DNA of 64,000 bases from Cyclaneusma minus (taxonomy: Eukaryota > Ascomycota > Leotiomycetes > Marthamycetales > Marthamycetaceae), in the NCBI GenBank assembly GCA_037179335.1, contig JAKZHN010000061.1, positions 21,001 to 85,000 on the forward strand, in the 5' to 3' direction. The translations under genes were made by a program, and so were the position numbers. Every line of letters begins with the position of its first letter. Within the stretch, counting starts at the first letter, position 1. Under the pieces are notes generated by a model. The model saw nothing but the letters and a program-made list of their open reading frames with translations. It searched no databases and was not told where the DNA came from. Positions 43,661 through 54,095 of the stretch are shown piece by piece.

Positions 43661-43908
43661 ATGCACGGTTGCACCATGTCTCCCCTCCGTGACGCCGATA
43701 TCTTCATCGACCAAATCATCCTCGACGGACCCCTCGTCGACAGTCCCTGGGTCGACCAATTCGCCGACGTCCATCCCACGCGTCGCCTGTTCCAAATGAC
43801 CACGGCTCTCTACTCTCTCTCTCTTACGACGAAACATGTGCCAACGTTACGCAATACATCTGCCGCTTTCTCTGGCTCTGCATCCAGTTGCGGAACATTT
43901 AGCCTGGA
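43661..43908 (+). pseudogene. Broken N-terminal part of gag-like copy D
   Basis: From the ATG at 43661 the frame encodes a family-like N-terminus (SPWVDQFADVHPTRRLFQMTTALYSL). The next conserved block (CANVTQYICRFLWLCIQL) is in another frame and ends at a stop (TAG about 43900). A small indel in the CTCTCT run near 43815 would explain this. Confidence 0.5.
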
Positions 43909-44931
43909 ATGCTGGCGGATCATCAGCTGGTTTTGATCTTCCTCAAGGGCTTGCCGAATGATGAGGTTTATGGGGAATTGTTTGAGCAGATTGTGGAGAG
44001 TGGTGCTTTCTTGAGGGAACGGGAGAATTCGAATATTAAGGAGGTTATGTATCGGGCTTTTCAGCTGGAGCGCAGGCATGCGGAGAGAGTGGAGAGTGAG
44101 CTGGCTCGCGCGAGAGAGGCGGATAAGAGGAGAGTGAGGGAATTTGAAGGCAGGATGCATGCGCACGGAGCGGAGGAGCCTCGTTGGGAAGAAGTGAGAG
44201 TGAAGATCGAAGATGAGACACCACATCTCTACGCCCAAGTACCTGTCTACGAGTTCAAAGCGGAAGAAGCACCACGTTTCGAAGCCGGGAATGCTGAAGA
44301 GAGCAGGAATGTCGAAGAAGAGTTGGCAATCTTCCAGGGTCGTCTCGAGAAGTGGATCAAGGATGCACGCACTATAAGACCAGCAGACCGAGGCCCCAAG
44401 CTACAAACATGGCTGGATCAACACCGCCTGAAACGCGAATCCGAGGAACACACAGTGATTGACCGCATAGGACAGCTCTCAAATCTGTCCCTAGCCGATT
44501 GCGACGACATCTTCGACTACATTTTCCGTTTCGACACCGTCCACGCCACCTTATATCCCAACTGGGGCCCAGGAGCTACCCGAGGCACTACATTCAACGA
44601 TGTTCTATTCACCGAGCGATTCCTACGCGGCCTGCTGTCGGCTTCAGGGTTCTACCGCCAAGTCGAAGAGAGGTTTCATGCGTTCTACAAGATGACCAAG
44701 GATGGCCAGTCGTACTACAAGTGGATTTGGAACGGGGGGAAGTATTCGTTTAACGAGGTGAAGTCGTTGGTGTTGGGGGAGACTTTGATGCATTATATTT
44801 TACTCTGTGAAGAGCGGCAGCGCTTGGTTTCTGGAGTAACGGTGGGGGCTTCGCAGAAGGTGTCTACACCAAGGAGAAAGAAGTCGAAACGCCGCAAGGG
44901 ACCTTCATCTTTCATGTCCATGTCGTCCTGA
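43909..44931 (+). CDS. Gag-like family, copy D, intact C-terminal 340 residues
   Basis: Open from the ATG at 43909. It begins within the gag-like half (VLIFLKGLPNDEVYGELFEQIVESG), continues through a charged coiled-coil-like stretch (ERRHAERVESELARAREADKRR), then the second conserved half: DRGPKLQTWL, CDDIFDYIFRFDTVHATL, FLRGLLSASGFYRQVEERFHAFYK, YYKWIWNGG and VKSLVLGETLMHYI. It ends in a basic cluster (PRRKKSKRRKG). Function unknown. The open frame may be a shortened protein or a decaying gene. Confidence 0.5.
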   Translation: MLADHQLVLIFLKGLPNDEVYGELFEQIVESGAFLRERENSNIKEVMYRAFQLERRHAERVESELARAREADKRRVREFEGRMHAHGAEEPRWEEVRVKIEDETPHLYAQVPVYEFKAEEAPRFEAGNAEESRNVEEELAIFQGRLEKWIKDARTIRPADRGPKLQTWLDQHRLKRESEEHTVIDRIGQLSNLSLADCDDIFDYIFRFDTVHATLYPNWGPGATRGTTFNDVLFTERFLRGLLSASGFYRQVEERFHAFYKMTKDGQSYYKWIWNGGKYSFNEVKSLVLGETLMHYILLCEERQRLVSGVTVGASQKVSTPRRKKSKRRKGPSSFMSMSS

Positions 44932-46435
44932 AGCATTGCTGTCTTTCCAAGGATAGTTGGAGGAGCTCGGTTTGCAAGGCTGAATGTATTGCACATAACC
45001 ACACTTTATTCTTCCTATGAGCGAATCATTAATGGAAGAGTAGCCAGATGGCCTGCCTACAAGAGTGCAATAACTCGTACCGAATGTCCATCTCGAAGTT
45101 CTCGCAATTTGCATGATCTGAGTGAAACTTTGGAGTATTCAAGTCCCAGAGGTAACATCAGGCTTATGTACCTAGTGAAGCGTGCTAGTCCAGCGATCCC
45201 AAAGTCCACCATCCTCCTCGTTTCCGACCATCTCGCCACCAATATCCTAACTCCTAGAGTTCATGCTTATCGTATCATTCGTCTACATTCTTGACCTTTG
45301 GCCGGTGATGATTATGTAATCTTTCCAGTCGATGAAGTTCTCCCTGCTCCGCTTCTTTGGACTTCTCAAAGAGTAGAACAAGATCCACACAAGAACGGCC
45401 GGAATCGGGCTTGCGGTTCCCGAACTACCGGAGGATCAACCGTTATGGTGATTCAGCCCCAATTATTAACGTAGCTTTGATCCTCGCTCCCTAACATTAA
45501 GGTCACTTTATCAAGATCTGGCAGTCTATGAATAGTGCGTATTGCGTGTACGAATGTGAATTAGGGTATAAAGCGTTATGTTAAGCCTCTGGGGATTTTA
45601 AATACCGTAAAATATGTACCTCTCGTGTCATGAATCGAGGACTTTCCTTCGAGCTAGTACCCGTGGGAGCTTATAAGCCCATGCTCCATAAACCACGTCC
45701 GTCCGTTGTCTCATTAATCCGTTCTCCTTGGGCTCTCCAAATCCCCTAAACTATAGGCAAAAGCTGTCTGCAAATCAAAGGCCAACACGAGGCGGGCGAG
45801 CAAAGCAAACGAACAGACGACTGCGGCAGATCTGACGTTTTGATTAGTGCCAAAATAGAAAGGCTCCATGGAGAAAGTTCTTCGCTCCGGGTTTCGCTAC
45901 GAGAGTTTTGATATATAGATGTTAGGCGAGAATCTTGGGCGGGGTTTGGCAGCGAGGTCGGAAGGATGGCGGATCACGCGGTTGCTCTTCAATGTTACAA
46001 CCGTGCGACGGTCTGCAAGACTATTTGTCATCCTCGGGATTTCTATACTATATCCAGCATCAGCAACTGATTGTGAAATGCACCGATTTAGCAAAAGGCG
46101 AGCATTGTAGCTGGACAAGACAGAATATGGCCAGTTGTTGAGCCCTTGGATGATTTGACCTGGCTACTACGACTGTGGGCGCGGATAGATGATTTCGTAG
46201 AAAGTTGTGAAAAGGCTCAAATGCCAGTAATATCCTTTGCGACGCAGAAACAAGACGTACCTTTAATAGTATTACATGTATGGTGTTGTGTAATACTGCT
46301 GACGCTGACGGGAAGATTTGACAGGCCGAGTGAGGAGGCTCGGCACTCGTCGCGACCTTCAATCAAGACATCCACCACAACAAAGGCATCGCCAGCGCAT
46401 CAACAAGGCAATCTCTGCTCAAGTCCATCGCAACC
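44932..46435. other. Intergenic region
   Basis: About 1.5 kb without a supported gene or clear repeat. Confidence 0.4.
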
Positions 46436-48222
46436 ATGTACGTGCCGTCCTCGCCCATGCCGCACGCCTCATCTCTGCCAGGCGCAGTCGCCATCGCACC
46501 CGCGCCTCTCGGAAGCTGACACGACGTGTGCAGGACGCCAGCGCCGCGTGCGACTGTCGACGAAGTGCTCAACCACCCCACCTACCCGACCACCATATGG
46601 CAGTTGACGCCGTCGCAGCAGGGCAAGCTGGATGTTGCCGCAGGCAGAGGCGGTCCGTTTAAGCTCTCGTGGGAGGTGCATGGCGCCGGGAAGACAAAGC
46701 TTGTCGTGAGTTAGCTTTCGCCAAATTGCCTCGTCACGTGCATTGCGGATTTCAGCCTGCGAATTCTGGGTGCTTTGGTTCTGCATCCGCTTCTGCTTCC
46801 AGGCGATGAGAGAGAATTCCGAGATGAGACTTTGTGGTGTCATGTTGTGGACGAGGATCCGAATTTGTTGCTTGCTTTTCTCTCCTTCCAATTGTCATTC
46901 GTCAAGTTCAGAATGTCGAGTCGATTTTGCACCGGCTCTTGCATCGCCTGTTTCCCTTCGAGTCCAATTTAATTGGCCTCGACAATTCCCTTATGCTGAT
47001 CCCAACCCGCAAGCCTAGCTCTCTTGGATTTATTTTCATTTTTCTTTCCTTGGATGAACGATGCTGACCATTCCCAAGTTCATCATGGGCCTCGGCGCCA
47101 TTAAATCAGCCTGGCAACGCCAAACATTGCACTTCGGCCACGAGCTGGGAGACAAGTACTCGGTTCTTGTGTTTGACAACCGCGGTAGGACATGCTGCCC
47201 AGAAAGGTCACCTGACTTCAGCTAAATCTGTGCTAGGCATGGGCGAAAGCGATAAGCCAGCCATGCGCTACTCCACTAGTGAAATGGCCAAGGATGTCAA
47301 AGAGATCACTGATCATCTTGGCTGGACAGCCGGTGAGTCTAGATGGATAGACTCGTAATGCACGTGACTGGAACCATGGTCTAATCGAGCGTACAGATCG
47401 CGAACTGAACGTATGTGGGGTTAGCATGGGCGGGATGATTGCCCAAGAATTCGTGAGTGAAACCTAGTCATGTCAATCCATTCTGGGCCATATAGTTTGA
47501 GGCCATTTTTGGACCTTCACTTCTCGAGGGAGCTGGCCAGTACATGAGACGAGATCAGGGGCTCGACGATACGCACGAAGCCAAACACACACCCATCTAA
47601 CATGTCTCGCCAGGCCTACCACTTCCCCACCAGTATCGCCTCTCTAACTCTCACCTCCACCGCCGCTCGCATCACCAATACGACCGGCTTCATCGAAAAC
47701 CTGCGTAGCAGAATCAACCTTGTCATCCCCAAGTCCCTCTCACAAAACGTCACTACAGCCGCCTACAACCTCTTCCCCGACAGCTGGCTCGACTCGCCCG
47801 ACAACTCGCCCCTGCCCACCACCTCAACGCCCAACGTCGTCATCCCTCCCGGCGGCTACAAGCACTTCTCGCTCAACTTTGAGCGTTTCGCAGCCCAGGA
47901 AATCAGCAAGCGCTTGAATCCCGAATACTTTACGCGCACGGGCTTCCTCATGCAGTGTATCGCGGCTGGCTGGCATTACAAGAGCCCGGGGCAGCTGGCC
48001 GAGATGGCGGAGAAGGTGGAACGGGAGCGCATTATGGTGCTGCATGGAACGGAGGATAGGATGATTTCGTTTCCGCACTACAAAGTGCTGGTTGATGCGA
48101 TTAAGCCGGGAAAGGAGGTGGTGAGGGAGGGGCAGGGACATGTGTTGATGATGGAGTGGACTGACGGCTATAACAAGCTGGTTGCGGAGCATATTGCTGA
48201 GGCGGAGAAATTGGCAAAGTGA
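46436..48222 (+). CDS. Alpha/beta hydrolase, start codon split by an intron
   Basis: Exons 46436-46437 (coding part), 46534-46705, 47079-47184, 47237-47332, 47397-47452 and 47614-48222 give 346 residues. The start codon is AT|G across intron 46438-46533, which has GTACGT, GCTGAC and TGCAG. Domain signs: the FDNRG loop, the nucleophile elbow GVSMGG (Ser), the acid in LHGTEDRM and the histidine in GQGHVLMME, in the order of the fold. There is no signal peptide. Substrate unknown; the FDNRG...GVSMGG pattern is common in lipase- and esterase-like cytosolic hydrolases. The intron at 46706-47078 is unusually long (373 nt). Confidence 0.75.
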
Positions 48223-48944
48223 AGTGAGTTTAGAGATTTTTCGCTACTCGTGATGAGTGCCAGACATTTTTACTTGCGAGCTGAGCGAGGTGTTGTTTTG
48301 ATAGTATGGATAGAGCGGTTTAGACGGCATGATTGTGAGTTGCAGCATTTGTACCAACGAGTAAATAGCGGATTTGATAGATTAGTCCATAAACCATCAC
48401 TAGTATATTCAAAGACTAACATAATGTGAGTTAGGAGTGAAAGTCATCGTAATTTTCAAGGCTGAAAACTCGTCAGAATCCATTTTACTAGGAATTGCTT
48501 CCGAAATGTCCATTCAAACATGTCGACCCACCGGGCTTAAGCATAGCCCATGTGCTGCACCAGTGGTAGGCCAGTGGGTATAGCTTCACCGAGTGTACTT
48601 CTAAGAATTTGAAGGCCGGAGCCTTGGGATAGGGGTATGCAGACTGTTTTCGTGTCATTGTACTCTTCACCGTACCCCAAGTGTACACGTTCAGTCAATC
48701 CGGTCGACTCAACACCAAACACCATAGCCTTTCAAATGCCTTATCATAATGGTCTTACCACGTGCTGTCCACGTGACGGTTCGTCTCAATATCAAACTTG
48801 CACGAACTTCGAAACCCCCAACCGCGCAGTATTGCGGAGCTTCAAACCGCAAGCGACCGGTTGCGTGTTTAGCGACCGCTTATCACTTAAGTGACAGCTA
48901 CATGCCGTCCGGAGAATCAAGAGAGCTGAAAAGAAACTCCAACG
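48223..48944. other. Intergenic region
   Basis: Nothing recognised. Confidence 0.4.
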
Positions 48945-49497
48945 CCCACCACCCTCGATCTTTCTTCAATCTCAAGCACACGAACATCCTCCTCCGTCTT
49001 TCGTACCGCGCAGCTTCAGAAAACCTCGAGCTCAACCTGCGACCCATTCCGCGCCACCAAGCCTTTCGCGGAAGAGACTTCCACTTACATCACCCTCTGT
49101 CTCTCCTCGATATCACGAGGTCCTCCTCCACCTACTGCGCAGCTTCAGACACCCCCGAGCCACGCCTGCGTCCCGTTCCGCGCTCAAGCGGCAACCCCAG
49201 GTCGTTCTTCGAAGAAATCCACAACTCCCACCATCCCCCATCCTTCCTCGAGATCAAACAGCAACGACTCGTCTTCACAAGCTCCAGTACTGCGCACCTT
49301 CACAGAACCCACAAGCGCGACTGCAACCTATTCCGCGCTCAATCGAGAACCTCAAGCCGCGCATAACAAAAGTGATCCCAACTCCCACCGACCTTCATCT
49401 CTCTCGAAGATCCAGACAGCAACAGCGCTCTACTTCATCAAGAGCTTCGACTTCACATCTTACGCCCTTGCGCAAAAGCCACTCTTCAAGATCAAAG
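48945..49497. repeat. Four diverged tandem copies of about 150 bp
   Basis: Units begin near 48952, 49104, 49244 and 49399 with a CTCTCTCGA..ATC-like start and share CTGCGCAGCTTCAGA and CCATTCCGCGC segments. They form the 5' flank of the phosphotransferase gene. A frame stays open through the last copy into that gene. Confidence 0.55.
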
Positions 49498-50970
49498 ATG
49501 CCTACTGCGCAATCGCAAACCGGGGAGCAGCCATCCAGCAGTCCAAAGTCCGACGACTGGCCGGACATGTGGAGCCAGCTTGACGCCGATGGAAACTTTC
49601 CTCCTTCTTCCTGGCGAGATCAGAACGAGAGCAATACAACTGAAGCCTGGGATGGCGGAGAAGAGATGCTGACGATGACGCGCAAGATGGAGGACGCAAC
49701 TCTCGGCTCCGTCGATGAGCAGCATTCTGAGATCGCCAAGGTGGGCACGAACTATGAGCGTAAGAATTCGAACGGATGGAAACCCTCCGACTCTCTCCCA
49801 AGCAACTGCACCAACTCGAGCGCGTACTTCAAGCAACATTGCAAAGTCCAGGAGTCCTTCGCCACCTACGAACTCAAGATTGTCGCCCTCTGTGAAGCCC
49901 TCGGATTCTCTTCGCCCTCCGTTGAGCACATGCGAGGTGGTGGCTACAACCGTGTCGCGAGCATCGACGTTTCTGCCTCGGATGTCTTCCCCTCGACCGC
50001 ACCTCAGCAAGACGGAGAATCCAGCGCAGTCCGCAAGTACGTGCTTCGGACGCCGCGGGAGTGGACGAAAGATTCCGATGAGAACATCAAGAACCATGTG
50101 GCCGTCCTGCACCACCTTGGAAAATATCTGCCTGTGCCGAAAGTCATTGCTTATGGCGTGCTTCCCAAGGACAGTGAGGTGCAGGTTGGGATTACGCGCT
50201 ATGTGTTTCTGGAGCGCGTTCAGGGAGGGCAGCTGTGGAAATTGTACCCGGGTCTGAGCATGGAGGAAAAGAAACAGGTCGTGGATTTGGTCGTGGACTT
50301 GATCGTGAAGATGGAGAATGTCAAGTTTGACCGCTACTTCGGAGACCTGGTCGGTGCGTCTGAGATGCCGGACAGATGCGATCGGTTTGAGAGTTTCCAG
50401 CATGGGAAGAAGTTGATCAGGATTGCTCCCCACAAGGTACATGGTGTGGAGGTTCGCAAAAAGAGCTTCAAGGACTGCCTGGAGGCCATGTTGGATCTGC
50501 AGGAAGAGCGACTGCGTGGCAAGCAAACGAAGAAGAAGTGGCGCAACGTGATGAGCATCTTCTGGGCGATGGAAGGTAAGGGGCTCCTCGATGATGACTC
50601 CTCGGTGTTGTGGCATTGGGACTTTCACGGAAGGAACATCCTGGTGGACAAGAAAGACGGGAAGTGGGAGGTAACGGCGCTCATTGACTTCGACGATGCT
50701 GTCGCGGCACCCAAGGTGATTGCCCGGTCGGACCAAATCTGGCTTTGGAACTGGGACCGGGGAACGAATGCCGATACTTTGACGGACGATGAGAAGGCTA
50801 TCAAGCAGTATTTCATGGAGAATGTGGAGGCAGCGCTGCCAGGATACTGCAAAGATGCATTTAAAGGGGGACCCTGCGTCAGGCAAATGCTTATGTTCGC
50901 TTCCGAAGGACTCAACCACTACAGTTATGCGAGATTCATGGATGATTGGTGTTCTCTTCAGAGTACCTGA
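49498..50970 (+). CDS. APH/choline-kinase-like phosphotransferase
   Basis: Single exon, 490 residues from the ATG at 49498; an upstream in-frame start at 49372 would add 42 residues encoded by the repeat. The fold is recognised by HWDFHGRNILV (catalytic loop HxDxxxxN) near residue 375 and ALIDFDDA (metal-binding Asp). An N-lobe with VRKYVLRTP and the PVPKVIAYG segment comes before. Fungal genomes contain many such proteins with unknown small-molecule substrates. There is no signal peptide. The stop codon overlaps the first copy of a downstream direct repeat. Confidence 0.75.
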   Translation: MPTAQSQTGEQPSSSPKSDDWPDMWSQLDADGNFPPSSWRDQNESNTTEAWDGGEEMLTMTRKMEDATLGSVDEQHSEIAKVGTNYERKNSNGWKPSDSLPSNCTNSSAYFKQHCKVQESFATYELKIVALCEALGFSSPSVEHMRGGGYNRVASIDVSASDVFPSTAPQQDGESSAVRKYVLRTPREWTKDSDENIKNHVAVLHHLGKYLPVPKVIAYGVLPKDSEVQVGITRYVFLERVQGGQLWKLYPGLSMEEKKQVVDLVVDLIVKMENVKFDRYFGDLVGASEMPDRCDRFESFQHGKKLIRIAPHKVHGVEVRKKSFKDCLEAMLDLQEERLRGKQTKKKWRNVMSIFWAMEGKGLLDDDSSVLWHWDFHGRNILVDKKDGKWEVTALIDFDDAVAAPKVIARSDQIWLWNWDRGTNADTLTDDEKAIKQYFMENVEAALPGYCKDAFKGGPCVRQMLMFASEGLNHYSYARFMDDWCSLQST

Positions 50971-51241
50971 TTTTGGACTTTCTCTCGATGAAGTGGACCG
51001 GCGCAGATATGAGAAGCTTGTGGGGGATTGGGCTTATCATCGGACCAAGGACTGAGACTACCAGCCTACTAGGCCAAGATCTCGAGATAGAGATCAAAGT
51101 AGCTGTCCGTGGACCTGGTTTTGGATTTGCTGCCGACGAATTCAACCGGCGCAGAAATGAGAGGCTCGTGGGGGATTGTGCATTTCATCAGACCAAGGGT
51201 TGGGGCTACTTGCCTACTAGGCCAAGATCTCGAATGGAGAG
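50965..51241. repeat. Direct repeat, two copies of about 128 bp
   Basis: Copies at 50965-51091 and 51113-51241 share ACCTG.TTTTGGA, ACCGGCGCAGA, GTGGGGGATTG and CCTACTAGGCCAAGATCTCG. Confidence 0.75.
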
Positions 51242-52540
51242 GTCATAAAGCCATCCATCCACTCTAATTTGGCTCACCTCACCAGAGATAGATAAAATGC
51301 ACTGCTTTTCTTAAAAAAAGACATAAACCTGACCGCTATATGTGAAAAGTGAAGTATCTGCGGAATCTAAGTCATCCATTTCCACTATTAGCGCCTGCCA
51401 AAGTCCATACGTAGAGACCTTGAGTCGTAAAGTCTTTGATAGAAGATAGAAATGTTTGAAAAAAGTGAAACTACGAGACAAATCACGAACAGGGGAAAGC
51501 AGCAAAGCTAGACTAGACCTTCCAAAGTAACCCACCTTTTGGCGGCCTTCACTATTAGTATTGTTGCAAGTTGCTAATGTCATGAATCTCCATCCACCAA
51601 CTATCCGATTGCGTTGCGGCTGAACTGCTTTCCAAGAATTCATCCCATGAATCACCAAATCGTGCTCAATTGATCCCCAGACATTCATCCAATCAACCAA
51701 CAAGTGACGTTCAGCTAATCATGAAGCAAAGCAATTCACTAGCGCAGTCGAGTAAACAGCCAATCCAAAACCCGAACAGCTCCAAAGTACAGATACATCA
51801 TCCCCTAGCACTTAACAGCATCCACCTCCCAATAAAACCCCATCCCCTCCACCCTCCAAACCCCAAAGTCGCCCTCAACCTCACGCGAGCCACAAACCCC
51901 CCAACCCATGCTTTCAGCCTCCCATCACCCCCACCACAAGCCTCCCACACCTCGGGTAACAACCACAGCGAAGTCAGAGCAGAAGCGGGGTGTCGAGCAC
52001 GAAGCATGCGTTGGCAAAAGGGTGTTTTTCCCGCGCTGTCTATGGACTGGATCGTATCTTGTGCATGCAGTTTCGTTTTCGTGAAAGGTGGTATTGCAGC
52101 AGAGCGGGCGAATTATCGAGGAGTGTTTTGTGTATCCTTGTTCTCGAAGTTCTTTAAAGGGTTTTGGGTGGGATTGTGGCTGCAGGTAGTAGCTTGTCGC
52201 TCGTTTTGCGTTTTGATGTCTGCCAAGCTGCGGAACTTGCGAATAATGGATGATCGTGTTGCATGCAAATCAAAAGCCGGGGATGATGGATCGAATTTCC
52301 TGATTGAACGGCGTGGTCTCTTTGACAGAATGACATTTTTGACGCATCTACCTGTTCCATAAACTGCAGATTGTTGAAACTTGGAAAAGCGACGACGGCA
52401 GACTCATTCCTTCAGCATTATCTGCAGTTCAATTACAGAGTGAAAGCGAAAAGCAACGCCGATCGAGAAGTAGCATCACGCTTCTTGCTGCGCAGACCAG
52501 TAATCCACCAAAAGACAGTCATGCAGAGTCGCCGGCCTGT
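51242..52540. other. Intergenic region
   Basis: No gene supported. Overlapping frames on both strands at 51721-52362 lack family features. Confidence 0.4.
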
Positions 52541-53420
52541 CTAAAGTTGTGGACTGCGCGCCTTCTGCGCTTCCTGGCTTTTCTCCCACTTTTCCTCACT
52601 CTCGTCCACAAAGTAATCCTTCGCAGTCAACTCCAAGCGCCTTGCCATGCCATTCATTCCCTTATTGTAAGCCACCAACACGTCGATCAGAAATGCATGC
52701 GGGAACACCTTCTGCTTCGCCATACTTGCAATATCGCCTGATGGATACGGCCTCTCCGCCGCGCGATCAACCAGCAGCTTTCTCAGCGGCGCATCTTCCC
52801 GTGTGTTCTCGTACACCAAACTTATGTAGTTCGAACCGCGGCACTGCGTGCGTCGCATGTTATCGTACAAGCGGGAGATGGTGTAGTTTTGGAGGGCGGG
52901 CACTTGGATGTAGTCGGCGAAGATCCACAGCCGCACTAATTCGTAGTCAGGGGGCTTGTCGGAGCGCGGCCAGTCTCTGAAAGCGACGTCGGTTGGGCGT
53001 TCGGCGGTGCAGTGCTCTTCGATGAATTTTCCAGTGTAGAGCCATTCGGAGAAGAGTCCAAAGACTGTAGGTCTGGTGTGGGGGAGGCTGACAGTGGATG
53101 TGCGGGCTTCTTCGAAGGGGCCGTTGAGGGCTTTGAGGAAGTAGGGCGAGCAGCGAGTCAGAAACTCTTTGTGGATGACGAACTTCTGTCCTTCTTTTCC
53201 CAGGAGAACGTCGACGGTTTCCGTATGAGGGTCCCTGATTGTCATGTCAGATGGTGAGAAAGGACATCACAGGTGAGGCTTGAGTTGCCCTTGATTCTTA
53301 GGACCCTTACCGTAGACTTGGAGCCGGTTTCTTCGGGAGAGGTTCTCCTGCAGACTGATCTGGTGAGTCCATCTCCGCCGATGGACTATCTGTGACGCTC
53401 TTCCTCTTCTCTTCCGCCAT
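52541..53420 (-). CDS. BTB/POZ domain protein
   Basis: Exon 1 53420-53311 and exon 2 53234-52541 (76-nt intron, donor GTAAGG) encode 267 residues. After a short hydrophilic leader comes the BTB core: VDVLLGKEGQKFVIHKEFL, CSPYFLKALNGPFEEA, VFGLFSEWLYTGKF, and ELVRLWIFADYIQVPALQN. Fungal proteins of this size usually act in protein-protein contacts, some as adaptors of cullin-3 ubiquitin ligases. No second domain is visible. Confidence 0.85.
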
Positions 53421-54095
53421 TCATTGCTGATCCCCTCGTAGGCACGGATGTTGTCTTGCCAGTGTTGTGTCGGTGTTGAGACTTGAAGGCAGTCAGGCAA
53501 AAGTCAAGAAGTTCAGAACGTCAGGACACTGTGGCGTCCGTCACATGACTGAAATGAAAGTCTATTTGATAGAAGAAAAGAGCGATGCTCATGCCCTTTC
53601 TCATGTTCCACCCGCTGCGTGCATGTACTGCCCAAGCACGTTTTCCCACCAGAAATCCTTTTAAATCAAAGCCAAATGTGTGCGACACTTCTGGGACTAA
53701 TGGCACGCCATCCATGCTTTTTCGCAAATGTCGAATGTCTCCAATTGGAAGTTGGGATGCTGGGTAGATTTCGAGATGAGCAAGATGCATGATACTCACA
53801 TGCCCGTACAGTAAAGCATGTGAGGCGAAACAGGATGAGAGAAGAAGGGGAGAATGAGAGGGGGAAGATCTGAAGATGTACTGTTTATCTTGAACTTGCC
53901 GGTTCGGAAGTTCTCTATGCAGGAAAACTTTTCTGCGCCGTCTACATGCCAGACCTCGACTCTCAAGCTTGCGCCAAGCAGCAGATTTGGAGAACCGTCA
54001 TCGTGGAATGTGATGCTTACACGGCGGCCAATGCTCTGCGTTCTATTATAAATACACAGAGAAGTATGCCGTCCAGTTGTTGCCGGCGAGCCTCC
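53421..54095. other. Intergenic region between BTB and NMT genes
   Basis: Promoter of the BTB gene and 3' flank of NMT; no gene recognised. Confidence 0.4.

Noticed and set aside
49492..50919. 475-codon minus-strand frame opposite the phosphotransferase
   Set aside because: The plus strand carries clear kinase motifs; the antisense frame has none and is a codon-bias shadow.
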